Assembly (NCBI GenBank): GCA_030690365.1
Contig: JAUYGX010000112.1
Span: forward strand, 1 to 64,000
Direction of reading: 5' to 3'
Length of the DNA: 64,000 nucleotides
From: Bacteroidales bacterium
Lineage (GTDB): Bacteria; Bacteroidota; Bacteroidia; Bacteroidales; F082
The notes beneath the pieces were generated by a model that saw nothing but the letters and a program-made list of their open reading frames with translations, searched no databases and was not told the DNA's origin. Every line of letters begins with the position of its first letter. Position 1 is the stretch's first letter. Positions 1-7,826 of the stretch are shown here, piece by piece. The position numbers were made by a program, and so were the translations under genes.

Positions 1-228
1 AGACGCGGAGACGCAGAGAAAAAATAATCTTCGCGCCTTAGCGACTTAGCGGAAAAATATCCACCGCAGAGACGCGGAGACGCAGAGAAAAAATCACCTT
101 TGCGACTTAGCGACTTAGCGGTAAATATCAACCGCAGAGAAGCGGAGACGCAGAGAAAAAATAATCCTCGCGCCTTAGCGACTTAGCGGTAAAATATCAA
201 CCGCAGAGACGCAGAGACGCAGAGAAGG
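1..228. repeat. Tandem array of ~68-bp units built from degenerate CGC octamers
   Basis: About 3.3 head-to-tail copies of a 68-69 bp unit; ACCGC unit starts are at about 63, 131 and 200, and the first copy is cut by the window edge. Each unit has two arms around an AT-rich spacer: one is an octamer series (CGCAGAGA, CGCGGAGA, CGCAGAGA), and the other (CGCCTTAGCGACTTAGCGG) reads as the same ACCGCnnAGnCGCnnAG pattern on the opposite strand. A unit can therefore be drawn as a long imperfect hairpin. No coding potential is apparent. The related sequence at 23318 and 23932 shows this is a dispersed family. Confidence 0.85.
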
Positions 229-303
229 AATAGTTTAGGCTGATCACATTGCTATTTAAACATACGTCATTGTAAACCATCTGTTTATATACACTCAACT
301 ACC

Positions 304-1029
304 ATGATTTCACAAACCAAAGGCATCGTTATTAAAACCATTTCCTATGGTGAAACGGGGCTGGTAGTCAAGATTTTTACCGAACAGTTGGGCATGCAGT
401 CGTTTATGGTGAAAGGCATTGGTGGTAAACGATCGAAAAACAAGTCTGCCTTTTTTCAACCACTCAATTTGCTTGATCTGGTGGTATATCACAAGGAAAA
501 CCAGGGCTTGCATCACATCAAAGAAGTACAACCCGATTACATTTATCAGCATCTGCACAGCGATGTCATTAAAAGGTCGCTTTTGGTGTTTGTAAACGAG
601 TTGCTTTTTAAATCGCTGCATGAAGAAATGCCCAACAGTCCTTTGTTCCACTGGTTGCATCATGCGCTGGTATGGCTCGATCTGGCCGATCAACATGTGG
701 CTGATTTTCATCTGATTGTCATGATGGAACTCACCAAGTATCTGGGTTTCTATCCCAAAAAGGAGCTGGCGCGCACTTACACTGTATTCGACATGGAAGA
801 AGGGCTTTTTGGAAACCGCATTCCTTCACATCCTTATTATGTTACAGGAGAAACCGTGATGCAGCTCATCCGGCTGATGGAAGTGTCATTCGATCAAAAT
901 AACCACTATAGTTTCACCAATGCACAACGACGCGATTTGCTGGAGACGCTGATTGTCTTTTACAAACTTCATCTGCCTGCCTTTTCAGGTTTTAAATCGC
1001 TGGAAGTACTCAAGATGGTGCTGGAGTAA
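304..1029 (+). CDS. recO: DNA repair protein RecO
   Basis: 241 aa, the usual RecO length. The N-terminal ~80 residues (TKGIVIKTISYGETGLVVKI, then FMVKGIGGKRSK) match the RecO OB-fold that binds single-stranded DNA; the rest is the helical RecO C-terminal domain. RecO works with RecF and RecR to load RecA onto SSB-coated DNA in gap repair. No zinc-finger cysteines are present; I believe Bacteroidota RecO often lacks them. ATG start at 304 follows the repeat array by about 75 bp. It appears monocistronic; the next intact gene on this strand is 235 bp away. Confidence 0.93.
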   Translation: MISQTKGIVIKTISYGETGLVVKIFTEQLGMQSFMVKGIGGKRSKNKSAFFQPLNLLDLVVYHKENQGLHHIKEVQPDYIYQHLHSDVIKRSLLVFVNELLFKSLHEEMPNSPLFHWLHHALVWLDLADQHVADFHLIVMMELTKYLGFYPKKELARTYTVFDMEEGLFGNRIPSHPYYVTGETVMQLIRLMEVSFDQNNHYSFTNAQRRDLLETLIVFYKLHLPAFSGFKSLEVLKMVLE

Positions 1030-1101
1030 GTCGGGCAGGAAGAAAACCTGTATGCCATTGGCTGTTAAGTATTCAATACTCAATCAATCTTGATTTCGCT
1101 T

Positions 1102-1200
1102 TCATTTGAGTGGGAAAAAGTCCTCTACATTTCTGTAGACGGGTTCTATAACATATTTCCCTTGTTTATCAATGTAACCCCAAAAAAAACCTTTACTTTT
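1102..1200 (-). pseudogene. Relic of a WG-repeat protein
   Basis: Reading the minus strand from about 1200 to the TGA at 1102-1104 gives one recognisable WG repeat: FFWGYIDKQGKYVIEPVY, followed by RNVEDFFPLK and a stop. The pattern WGYID-x-x-GKYVI-x-P-x-Y is diagnostic of the WG-repeat family. The frame is closed upstream by a TGA a few codons before the repeat and has no start codon, so this is a remnant of a longer gene rather than a short gene. It fills much of the gap between recO and the LytTR gene, which suggests a deletion or rearrangement here. Confidence 0.6.
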
Positions 1201-1264
1201 GATTAGTCAATTGGATTTAATCAGAAACATTTATCTCAATTTGATTTGACATGGCTTAACTAAT

Positions 1265-2107
1265 ATGGATACTAAATTAAACCAATTCATCACTAATTTT
1301 AAGAAAGATTTAACCCTCTTTTTCAGCATCAGTCTGGGAATTTTTTTGTTTGTTTTGTTTTTTCAGCCATTTTGGCCTGAGTACCTTAACTACAATAACA
1401 AGCTGATCTTTGTTGCAGGGCTGGGCGCTATCGTTTTTATTGTGACGGTACTGGTGCGAATTTTGCTTCCGTTTTTCATGCATCCAAAACATGAACGAAA
1501 TCCCAACACAGGACTGCTCACGCTTTTTGAAAATTTTCTGTTGCTGGCCTTGAGTTCGGTGGCATTTGCCTTTTATCTGCGCTATGTTGGTTTGATTGAT
1601 ATCAGTTTCCCGGTTATGCTGAAGGTGGTTTTTATTTGTCTGGTACCCCCTGTGGTGCTGGGCATTGTCGATAAATATAAAAACCTGGCTTGGCAGCAGG
1701 AGCAGCTTCGTAAAGATAGCCACACCATGCAAAAACAATTTGACAGGTACAAAGAAGCCTCACAAAACAAGACCATTGCTTTTGTTGCAGAAAACAACAC
1801 CGAAAAACTGGAGGTTCTGGTCGATGGTATTGTCTTTATTAAATCGGCTGATAATTATGTGGAACTCAGAATAAAAGAAGAAAATAAGTTCAGTACCAAG
1901 CTTATTCGCAACACTTTGAAAAACATTGAACTCCAGCTTCAACCCTATTCATTTTTTATCCGTTGCCACAGAACCAGCATTGTAAATACACATTATATTA
2001 AAAAGCTGAAGCTGAGTGACAACAATTACGCTTTGTTGCTGAATGACCTGGATGACGAAATACCCGTTTCACGACAGTATCTGCTAAAAATCAGAGAAGT
2101 AATTTAA
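1265..2107 (+). CDS. Membrane-anchored LytTR-family DNA-binding regulator
   Basis: 280 aa. Four hydrophobic segments at about residues 17-36, 48-70, 84-110 and 117-136 are followed by a charged coiled-coil-like linker (about 138-165) and a C-terminal LytTR domain (about 175-278; contains VFIKSADNYVELRI and FIRCHRTSIVNTHYI). LytTR domains bind direct repeats in DNA. There is no receiver domain, so the signal is probably sensed by or passed through the membrane part (inference). It stands alone, 313 bp upstream of a desaturase in the same orientation. ATG start at 1265. Confidence 0.85.
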   Translation: MDTKLNQFITNFKKDLTLFFSISLGIFLFVLFFQPFWPEYLNYNNKLIFVAGLGAIVFIVTVLVRILLPFFMHPKHERNPNTGLLTLFENFLLLALSSVAFAFYLRYVGLIDISFPVMLKVVFICLVPPVVLGIVDKYKNLAWQQEQLRKDSHTMQKQFDRYKEASQNKTIAFVAENNTEKLEVLVDGIVFIKSADNYVELRIKEENKFSTKLIRNTLKNIELQLQPYSFFIRCHRTSIVNTHYIKKLKLSDNNYALLLNDLDDEIPVSRQYLLKIREVI

Positions 2108-2318
2108 TTCCGGGGCGAACACCATTCACAAATTTAAGCGTTACCCGCTGACAATTCAGGCATTCTGTCCCATTTACCTGTGTATTAATCCCTTCTTCAA
2201 AAATCATGTCAATACTGTCATTAATTTTCGTTTATTAATACTGTATGAAGAACCATGAATGCTTTACAAATATTTCTATCAGATGCAGAATCCTACTGTA
2301 ACTTCAGCATTAAACTGC

Positions 2319-2354
2319 CCTGATGGGACTTTAAAGCAAGAAAGTGCCATCAGG
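2319..2354 (+). promoter_or_regulatory. Long hairpin in the desaturase leader
   Basis: CCTGATGGGACTTT (2319-2332) pairs with AAAGTGCCATCAGG (2341-2354): a 14-bp stem with a single mismatch and an 8-nt loop. No U-tract follows, so it is not a standard intrinsic terminator. It lies 66 bp before the desaturase ATG and could be an operator, a leader RNA structure or a REP-type repeat. Confidence 0.5.
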
Positions 2355-2378
2355 TGGCCATGGTTTAATACAACGAAA

Positions 2379-2403
2379 ACTAAAGTAAACTAATTACAAC
2401 TAA
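2379..2403 (+). promoter_or_regulatory. Three ACTAA direct repeats at 10-bp spacing
   Basis: ACTAA occurs at 2379, 2389 and 2399, one per helical turn, ending 17 bp before the desaturase ATG at 2421. Helically phased direct repeats fit a protein-binding site. LytTR proteins bind direct repeats, but their usual spacing is about 21 bp, so the link to the upstream regulator is only a suggestion. Confidence 0.35.
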
Positions 2404-2420
2404 TCAAAACCATTACGAAA

Positions 2421-3506
2421 ATGACAACTAATGACATAAAATTTCCGAACAAAAAAAACCCCTATTTTATTAACGAACTACGTGAAAAAGTAAAAGCGCA
2501 TTTCAGCAGCAATAACATTTCGACTTATGGCGGAATGCAGATGATCCTGAAGTCTGTTTTTATGCTTTCGTTGTACTTTGTACCCTATTTTCTAATGTAT
2601 ACGGGCATTATCAGCACAGTTCCCGGATTATTGATCTGTTGGCTGATGATGGGATTAGGCATGTCGGGTGTAGGTCTAACCATTATGCACGATTCAAATC
2701 ACAAGACCTTCTCCAGCAATAAAAAAGTAAATACGTTCTTTGCAAAATCCATGTACCTGTTGGGGGGCTTTCCACTGGTTTGGCAATATCAGCACAACAC
2801 ACTGCATCATGGATTTACCAATATAGAAGGCCATGATGAGGATATCGATCCCGGTAAGATTCTACGGTTTTCGCCGCACAAACCACGCTACAGTTTTCAA
2901 AAATACCAGTACATTTATTTCCCGTTTTTTTATGCCCTTTCAACGCTTTCGTGGGTAACGCGTAAAGAATTTATACAACTTAACCGATACCGAAAAACAA
3001 ATGCCAAGCTCAATACCAGCAAGTCGTACAACAGGTTGTTTACCGAATTAATCGCATCAAAAATCATTTATCACGTTGTTTTTCTGGTGCTTCCAATAAT
3101 CTTTTTTCCATTTGCATGGTATTGGATTGTAGCGGGTTTCATACTGATGCATTTAACCTGTAGCCTTTTACTTTCCCTCATTTTCGGGATCGCCCATATC
3201 ATGCCACAAGCCGAATACCCACTGCCTGATGAGGTGAACACCATGGAAAATGGCTGGGCTATTCATCAGTTGTTAACCACTACTGATTTCTCACAAAAAA
3301 ACAGGCTGTTCACCTGGCTGATTGGCGGCTTGAATTACCAGATAGAACACCACCTGTTCCCAAATATCAGCCATGTGCATTACAGGAAAATATCCGGTCT
3401 GGTTAAGTCTACCGCAGAAAAGTATGGACTGCCTTATCACGTCCAATCAGGATTTTTCATGGCGGTTCTTAATCATGTCAGGATGCTCAAATTGCTTGGC
3501 AGGTAG
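2421..3506 (+). CDS. Membrane fatty acid (acyl-lipid/acyl-CoA) desaturase
   Basis: 361 aa. The three histidine boxes of the di-iron membrane desaturases are present: HDSNH at 90-94, HNTLHH at 125-130 and QIEHH at 307-311, the last followed by LFPNISHVHY. The QxxHH third box is typical of front-end and linoleoyl-CoA-type desaturases, but there is no N-terminal cytochrome b5 domain, so electrons must come from a separate carrier. Hydrophobic pairs at about 45-90 and 215-260 would span the inner membrane. It introduces cis double bonds into acyl chains; regiospecificity cannot be read from sequence. The leader contains a hairpin and phased repeats. Confidence 0.9.
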   Translation: MTTNDIKFPNKKNPYFINELREKVKAHFSSNNISTYGGMQMILKSVFMLSLYFVPYFLMYTGIISTVPGLLICWLMMGLGMSGVGLTIMHDSNHKTFSSNKKVNTFFAKSMYLLGGFPLVWQYQHNTLHHGFTNIEGHDEDIDPGKILRFSPHKPRYSFQKYQYIYFPFFYALSTLSWVTRKEFIQLNRYRKTNAKLNTSKSYNRLFTELIASKIIYHVVFLVLPIIFFPFAWYWIVAGFILMHLTCSLLLSLIFGIAHIMPQAEYPLPDEVNTMENGWAIHQLLTTTDFSQKNRLFTWLIGGLNYQIEHHLFPNISHVHYRKISGLVKSTAEKYGLPYHVQSGFFMAVLNHVRMLKLLGR

Positions 3507-3601
3507 CGCAATTATTGGGGAAGAAATATTCTCCATTTCAATCTTCTTACCCAAATCCAATCCTTTCAATATCTTTGCTGGTCAAAATCAACACCGGGTT
3601 T

Positions 3602-5197
3602 ATGTTTAAGAAGATTCCGCACACCTACGTCATCATTTTTTCCATTATTCTTTTTTCTGCTGTTCTTACCTGGATTATTCCGGGCGGGGTTTACAACCGG
3701 AACACCATTCAGGTAAACGGCATCAGCCGGACGGTGATCGACAAGGATTCGTTTCATTATGTGGAGAGTCAACCTCAGACCTGGCAGGTGTTTTCGGCTT
3801 TTTTCGAAGGGTTTACGCGGCAGTCCGGAATTATTGTCTTCATCCTGATGATTGGAGGTGCTTTCTGGATTGTGAACAGCACCAAAGCCATCGACATCGG
3901 AATCCTGTCTTTTTTAAAAAAGGCCCAAACTCTGGAGAAGAATCCGCTGCTCAACAAAATTGGCGTCAACAACCTGATTATTGTATTGATTATGTTGGTG
4001 TTTAGCATATTCGGAGCTGTATTTGGCATGAGCGAAGAAACCATCGCCTTTATTATTATTCTGGTGCCATTGTCCATTTCCATGGGATACGACAGCATTG
4101 TGGGCGTGAGCATGAGTTTTGTGGCCGCAGGACTGGGCTTTGCCGGCGCTGTTCTCAATCCGTTCACCATTGGCATTGCACAGGGCATCGCCGATCTGCC
4201 TTTGTTTTCGGGATTTGGGTATCGGTTGGTTTGTTGGTTTATAATCAATCTGACGGGCATCACCTGGGTATTGATTTATGCCGCCAAAGTAAAAAAGAAT
4301 CCGGAAAAATCGCCCGTTTACAAAACTGATGCCTATTGGCGAAAGCATGTCGAAGTTTCTGATGCTGAAATCAAATACCACACCCCCAGAATGGCCTGGA
4401 TTGTTTTTCTTTTTACGCTCGCCGGCCTGGTTGTATTTTCGGTTTTTCACACCTTTACCACCATGAAAATCGGAAATGCCTCCGAAACTTTGCCCATGAT
4501 TCCGGTGGCTACCGGTTTGTTCTTAATTTTTGGAGTGATCAGCCTGCGTAAATCCATCCATTTCTTTGTACTCACCCTGCTCATGTTTACCATCGTATTT
4601 CTGATTATCGGTGTAATGGGTTACAGTTGGTATATAGAAGAAATTGCCAGTTTATTTCTGGCACTGGGATTGCTTTCGGGGGCGGCGAGTAACTATTCGG
4701 CCAACAAGGTCACCAAATTGTTTATCGAAGGAGCCGGGGATATTCTCTCGGCAGCACTGGTTGTCGGGCTGGCTGGCGGCATTCTGGTGATGCTCGAAAA
4801 TGGCCGGGTAATCGACACCATCCTGCACAGCGTTTCCACTTCCATGGAAGGGATGGGCAAATTTGGTACCGTCAGCGTGATGTACGTCATCCAAAACATG
4901 ATCAACATCATTATCCCCAGTGGGTCGGCCAAAGCGGCCCTCACCATGCCTGTGATGGCTCCCTTTTCTGATCTGGTAAACCTCTCGCGCCAAGCCACTG
5001 TAATGGCCTTCCAGTTTGGAGATGGTTTTACCAATATGATCACTCCCACATCAGGCGTGCTCATCGGCGTTTTAGGCGTGGCTAAAATCCCCTACGACCG
5101 GTGGGTAAAATGGATTTGGCCCTTTATGGTTGTTCTAATTCTATTGGGATGGTTGCTGCTCATCCCCACCGTTACCATGAACTTAAGTGGCTTTTAA
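3602..5197 (+). CDS. YfcC family (DcuC/C4-dicarboxylate-like) membrane transporter
   Basis: 531 aa from the ATG at 3602. An upstream in-frame ATG at 3515 would add 29 residues that do not look like family sequence, so 3602 is preferred: MFKKIPHTYVIIFSIILF is the canonical YfcC opening, followed by LTWIIPGGVYNR. About 12 hydrophobic segments follow. Family-like motifs include GAVFGMSEETIAFI (about residues 135-150) and a mirrored C-terminal half with IIPSGSAKAALTMP and GDGFTNMITPTSGVL. Members are secondary transporters probably of carboxylates, amino acids or peptides; the substrate is not predictable here. It begins 95 bp after the desaturase gene. Confidence 0.85.
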   Translation: MFKKIPHTYVIIFSIILFSAVLTWIIPGGVYNRNTIQVNGISRTVIDKDSFHYVESQPQTWQVFSAFFEGFTRQSGIIVFILMIGGAFWIVNSTKAIDIGILSFLKKAQTLEKNPLLNKIGVNNLIIVLIMLVFSIFGAVFGMSEETIAFIIILVPLSISMGYDSIVGVSMSFVAAGLGFAGAVLNPFTIGIAQGIADLPLFSGFGYRLVCWFIINLTGITWVLIYAAKVKKNPEKSPVYKTDAYWRKHVEVSDAEIKYHTPRMAWIVFLFTLAGLVVFSVFHTFTTMKIGNASETLPMIPVATGLFLIFGVISLRKSIHFFVLTLLMFTIVFLIIGVMGYSWYIEEIASLFLALGLLSGAASNYSANKVTKLFIEGAGDILSAALVVGLAGGILVMLENGRVIDTILHSVSTSMEGMGKFGTVSVMYVIQNMINIIIPSGSAKAALTMPVMAPFSDLVNLSRQATVMAFQFGDGFTNMITPTSGVLIGVLGVAKIPYDRWVKWIWPFMVVLILLGWLLLIPTVTMNLSGF

Positions 5198-5615
5198 TCT
5201 GGTTTTTAGCTTAATAACTGTTGAATAATTAACAAATAAGGCATCCATATTCAGGGATTGGCAAATTTGTTAATCGATAACTTGACAGCCGGTTTACCTA
5301 CCTACGGCAGGAGAACCTACCTACGGTGGGTGAACGTACTTTAGGTATGGAGGCAGTTCGATATTCAATTCCCCCTATATTCACTGAAATATCCTTCACG
5401 GACTAAGGTTCATATTAGACAGGCTCTAAATAAGAAAAGAGCTATGCCGCTAACAGTTAATTTATTACATTTGCCTTCTTGTTAAAAACCCCCATAGTTG
5501 TTAACAAGCTGAATGCTAAGGATATTTGCCGAAGACAATTTCTTTTAAACCGAACCAATTTGCTAAATATCCACATTGATTTTAATAGTTACAAACAATA
5601 TTAATTTATAAAAGG
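5198..5615. other. Intergenic region upstream of EF-G2, no gene
   Basis: No convincing coding sequence. It contains a two-copy 19-bp tandem repeat (5296-5330, listed separately) and becomes AT-rich toward 5615. In Bacteroides thetaiotaomicron the EF-G2 gene is activated by the carbon-limitation regulator Cur; I could not identify a Cur site by eye. Confidence 0.5.
5296..5330. repeat. Two-copy tandem repeat ACCTACCTACGG
   Basis: ACCTACCTACGGCAGG at 5296-5311 and ACCTACCTACGGTGGG at 5315-5330, a 19-bp period with two substitutions. It resembles dispersed CCTACCTACGG words seen in Bacteroidota intergenic regions (recollection, not checked). Confidence 0.6.
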
Positions 5616-7751
5616 ATGAAGGTATACGACACAAAGAACATCAGAAACATTGCTCTGATTGGAGGCGCGAAATCCGGCAAGACTACTATGGCCGAGTCTA
5701 TGCTGTTTGAAGGAAAAGTAATCACCCGCAAAGGTACAGTTGAAGATCACAACACCGCTTCTGATTACAGGCCAATCGAGATCGAACGTCAACATTCGGT
5801 ACACTCCTCACTGTTATACACAATATATAACGACAATAAAATCAATATTTTAGATGTACCCGGCTTTTCCGATTATGTCGGAGAAACCATTGCAGCACTC
5901 AGTGTTTGCGATACCGCTTTGATGATGGTAAATGGTCAGTCGGGTGTGGAAGCAACTACCGAAACAGCCTGGAAACAGGCAGAAGAAGCCAACTCGCCAG
6001 TTGTTTTTTCAGTTAACCAGCTTGACCATAATAGTGCCAACTTCGAAGAAACGGTAACTTCACTGAGAGATTACTTCGGTGATAAAGTAACTGTAGTTCA
6101 ATATCCTGTAAATCCTGGTGAAGGATTTAACACCATCATCGATTTGGTTTTGATGAAACAACTGAAATTTAACGAAGGGGGTGGCGAACCCGAAATTACC
6201 GAAATTCCGGCATCAGAAGCCGACAAAGCAGGAGATCTTCATCTGGCATTGGTTGAAAGAGCCGCCGAAGGTGATGAAGCACTCATGGAAAAATATTTTG
6301 AAAACGACACCCTGACATTGGCAGAGATGCGCGAAGGTATCCGCAAAGGACTTACCACCAGAACCATATTCCCGGTGATGTGTTCGTCAGCCAAACACGG
6401 AATTGGCGTAGCCCGCATTCTGGACTTTATAAACAATTCGTGCCCTTCACCAGATGTAATGCCCGTAGTAAAAACAAAAGATGGCAAAACTTTTTCATGC
6501 AGCAACCAGGATCCCATTGGTATGTTTGTATTTAAAACTTCCATCGAACATCATTTGGGAGAGGTTTCATTCTTTAAATTGTGGGGTGGCACACTTACCG
6601 AAGGTACCGACCTTATCTGCTCACGTAACGGACATAAGGAACGCCTTTCGCAATTGTTTATTTTAAATGGAAAAAACCGCGAAAAAGTAGATAAAGTAAT
6701 GGCCGGCGATATTGCCATAGCCATCAAATTAAAAGATGTCAAAACTGGCGATTCGCTGATGGACCAGAAAATTGGCACCGATAGTTTTGAAGGGTTTAAA
6801 CTTCCCACCGAACTTTACACGGTTGCTGTAAAAGCTGAAAATTCAACCGATGACGAAAAGCTTGCCGGAGCTTTAAACGAGATGCACCGCACCGATCCTA
6901 CCATCTCGGTTGGCCTGTCGCGTGAGTTGAAGCAAATGCTGATTAAATCGCAGGGAGAATTTCATTTGAACACCATTAAATGGTATTTAAAAAATGTTTA
7001 TAAAGTAGACGTTGAAACCTTCTCCCCGAAGGTTCCATACCGTGAAACCATCACCAAATCGGCACGCGCCGACTATCGCCATAAAAAACAATCCGGCGGT
7101 TCGGGTCAGTTTGGTGAAGTTCACCTGATGATTCAGCCATATGTTGAAGGTTATAAACATCCTACCGATTTCCCGGTAAGGGGAACCGAAGAGCATGAAT
7201 TGACCTGGGGTGGTAAACTTATTTTCCACAACAGCGTTGTGGGTGGTGCTATCGATGCCCGTTTTTTGCCCGCAATATTAAAAGGGATTATGGAACGTAT
7301 GACCGAAGGCCCTTTAACAGGATCGTATGCGCGCGACATCGTTGTGTATGTTTACGATGGAAAAATGCACCCGGTGGATTCAAACGAAATCTCGTTTAAG
7401 CTGGCTGGACGTCATGCCTTTAGCGATGCTTTCAAAAATGCAGGGCCAAAAATCATGGAACCCGTTTACGATTTGGTGGTAAGTGTTCCTGAGGATATGA
7501 TGGGTGCTGTTATGACCGATTTACAAGGTCGTCGGGCCATCATTATGGGTATGGATTCGGCTGGTAAAAATCAGGTGATAAAAGCCAAAGTCCCCGGTGC
7601 CGAAATGAGTAAATACGTTACTTCATTAAGTGCCCTGACTTCCGGACGCGGTACTTTTAGTTTAACCTACGATGCCTATCAACAGGTACCAACGGATGTT
7701 CAGGAAAAACTGCTGAAAGAATACGAGGAATCGGAGGAAAACGAAGATTAA
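5616..7751 (+). CDS. fusA2: Elongation factor G paralog EF-G2
   Basis: 711 aa with the EF-G domain order: G domain, domain II, domain III, domain IV (QSGGSGQFGEVHLMI, about 490-505) and domain V. It is a paralog, not the housekeeping factor. The P-loop GGAKSGKTT (16-24) is intact, but G3 reads DVPGF (80-84) instead of DTPGH, losing the catalytic His, and G4 is NQLD (134-137) instead of NKxD. The N-terminus MKVYDTKNIRNIALIG matches what I recall of Bacteroides thetaiotaomicron EF-G2, which translocates ribosomes without GTP hydrolysis and is needed under carbon limitation. Single gene followed by a bidirectional terminator. Confidence 0.88.
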   Translation: MKVYDTKNIRNIALIGGAKSGKTTMAESMLFEGKVITRKGTVEDHNTASDYRPIEIERQHSVHSSLLYTIYNDNKINILDVPGFSDYVGETIAALSVCDTALMMVNGQSGVEATTETAWKQAEEANSPVVFSVNQLDHNSANFEETVTSLRDYFGDKVTVVQYPVNPGEGFNTIIDLVLMKQLKFNEGGGEPEITEIPASEADKAGDLHLALVERAAEGDEALMEKYFENDTLTLAEMREGIRKGLTTRTIFPVMCSSAKHGIGVARILDFINNSCPSPDVMPVVKTKDGKTFSCSNQDPIGMFVFKTSIEHHLGEVSFFKLWGGTLTEGTDLICSRNGHKERLSQLFILNGKNREKVDKVMAGDIAIAIKLKDVKTGDSLMDQKIGTDSFEGFKLPTELYTVAVKAENSTDDEKLAGALNEMHRTDPTISVGLSRELKQMLIKSQGEFHLNTIKWYLKNVYKVDVETFSPKVPYRETITKSARADYRHKKQSGGSGQFGEVHLMIQPYVEGYKHPTDFPVRGTEEHELTWGGKLIFHNSVVGGAIDARFLPAILKGIMERMTEGPLTGSYARDIVVYVYDGKMHPVDSNEISFKLAGRHAFSDAFKNAGPKIMEPVYDLVVSVPEDMMGAVMTDLQGRRAIIMGMDSAGKNQVIKAKVPGAEMSKYVTSLSALTSGRGTFSLTYDAYQQVPTDVQEKLLKEYEESEENED

Positions 7752-7766
7752 TTTGTTTGTTTAAAT

Positions 7767-7802
7767 AAAAAAAGCGGCTTTAAAACAGGCCGCTTTTTTT
7801 TT
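7767..7802. terminator. Bidirectional intrinsic terminator
   Basis: The stem AAAAAAGCGGC / GCCGCTTTTTT encloses an A/T-rich loop, with an A-tract on the left and a T-tract on the right, so it terminates in both directions. It separates the convergent EF-G2 gene and the secreted protein gene ending at 7827. Confidence 0.9.
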
Positions 7803-7826
7803 ATTCAGTACAAGCGTAGATATAAT

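Larger units (their letters stand above)
2108..2420. other. Intergenic region upstream of the desaturase, no gene
   Basis: No coding frame is convincing on either strand. The region holds two structured elements, listed separately: a long hairpin at 2319-2354 and three ACTAA words at exact 10-bp spacing just before the desaturase start. Confidence 0.6.

Noticed and set aside
1-228. CRISPR array
   Set aside because: The 68-bp units are nearly identical along their whole length with no unique spacers, and no cas genes are nearby.
2319-2354. Intrinsic terminator of the LytTR gene
   Set aside because: The stem is strong but no U-tract follows in either orientation, so it is listed as a leader element instead.
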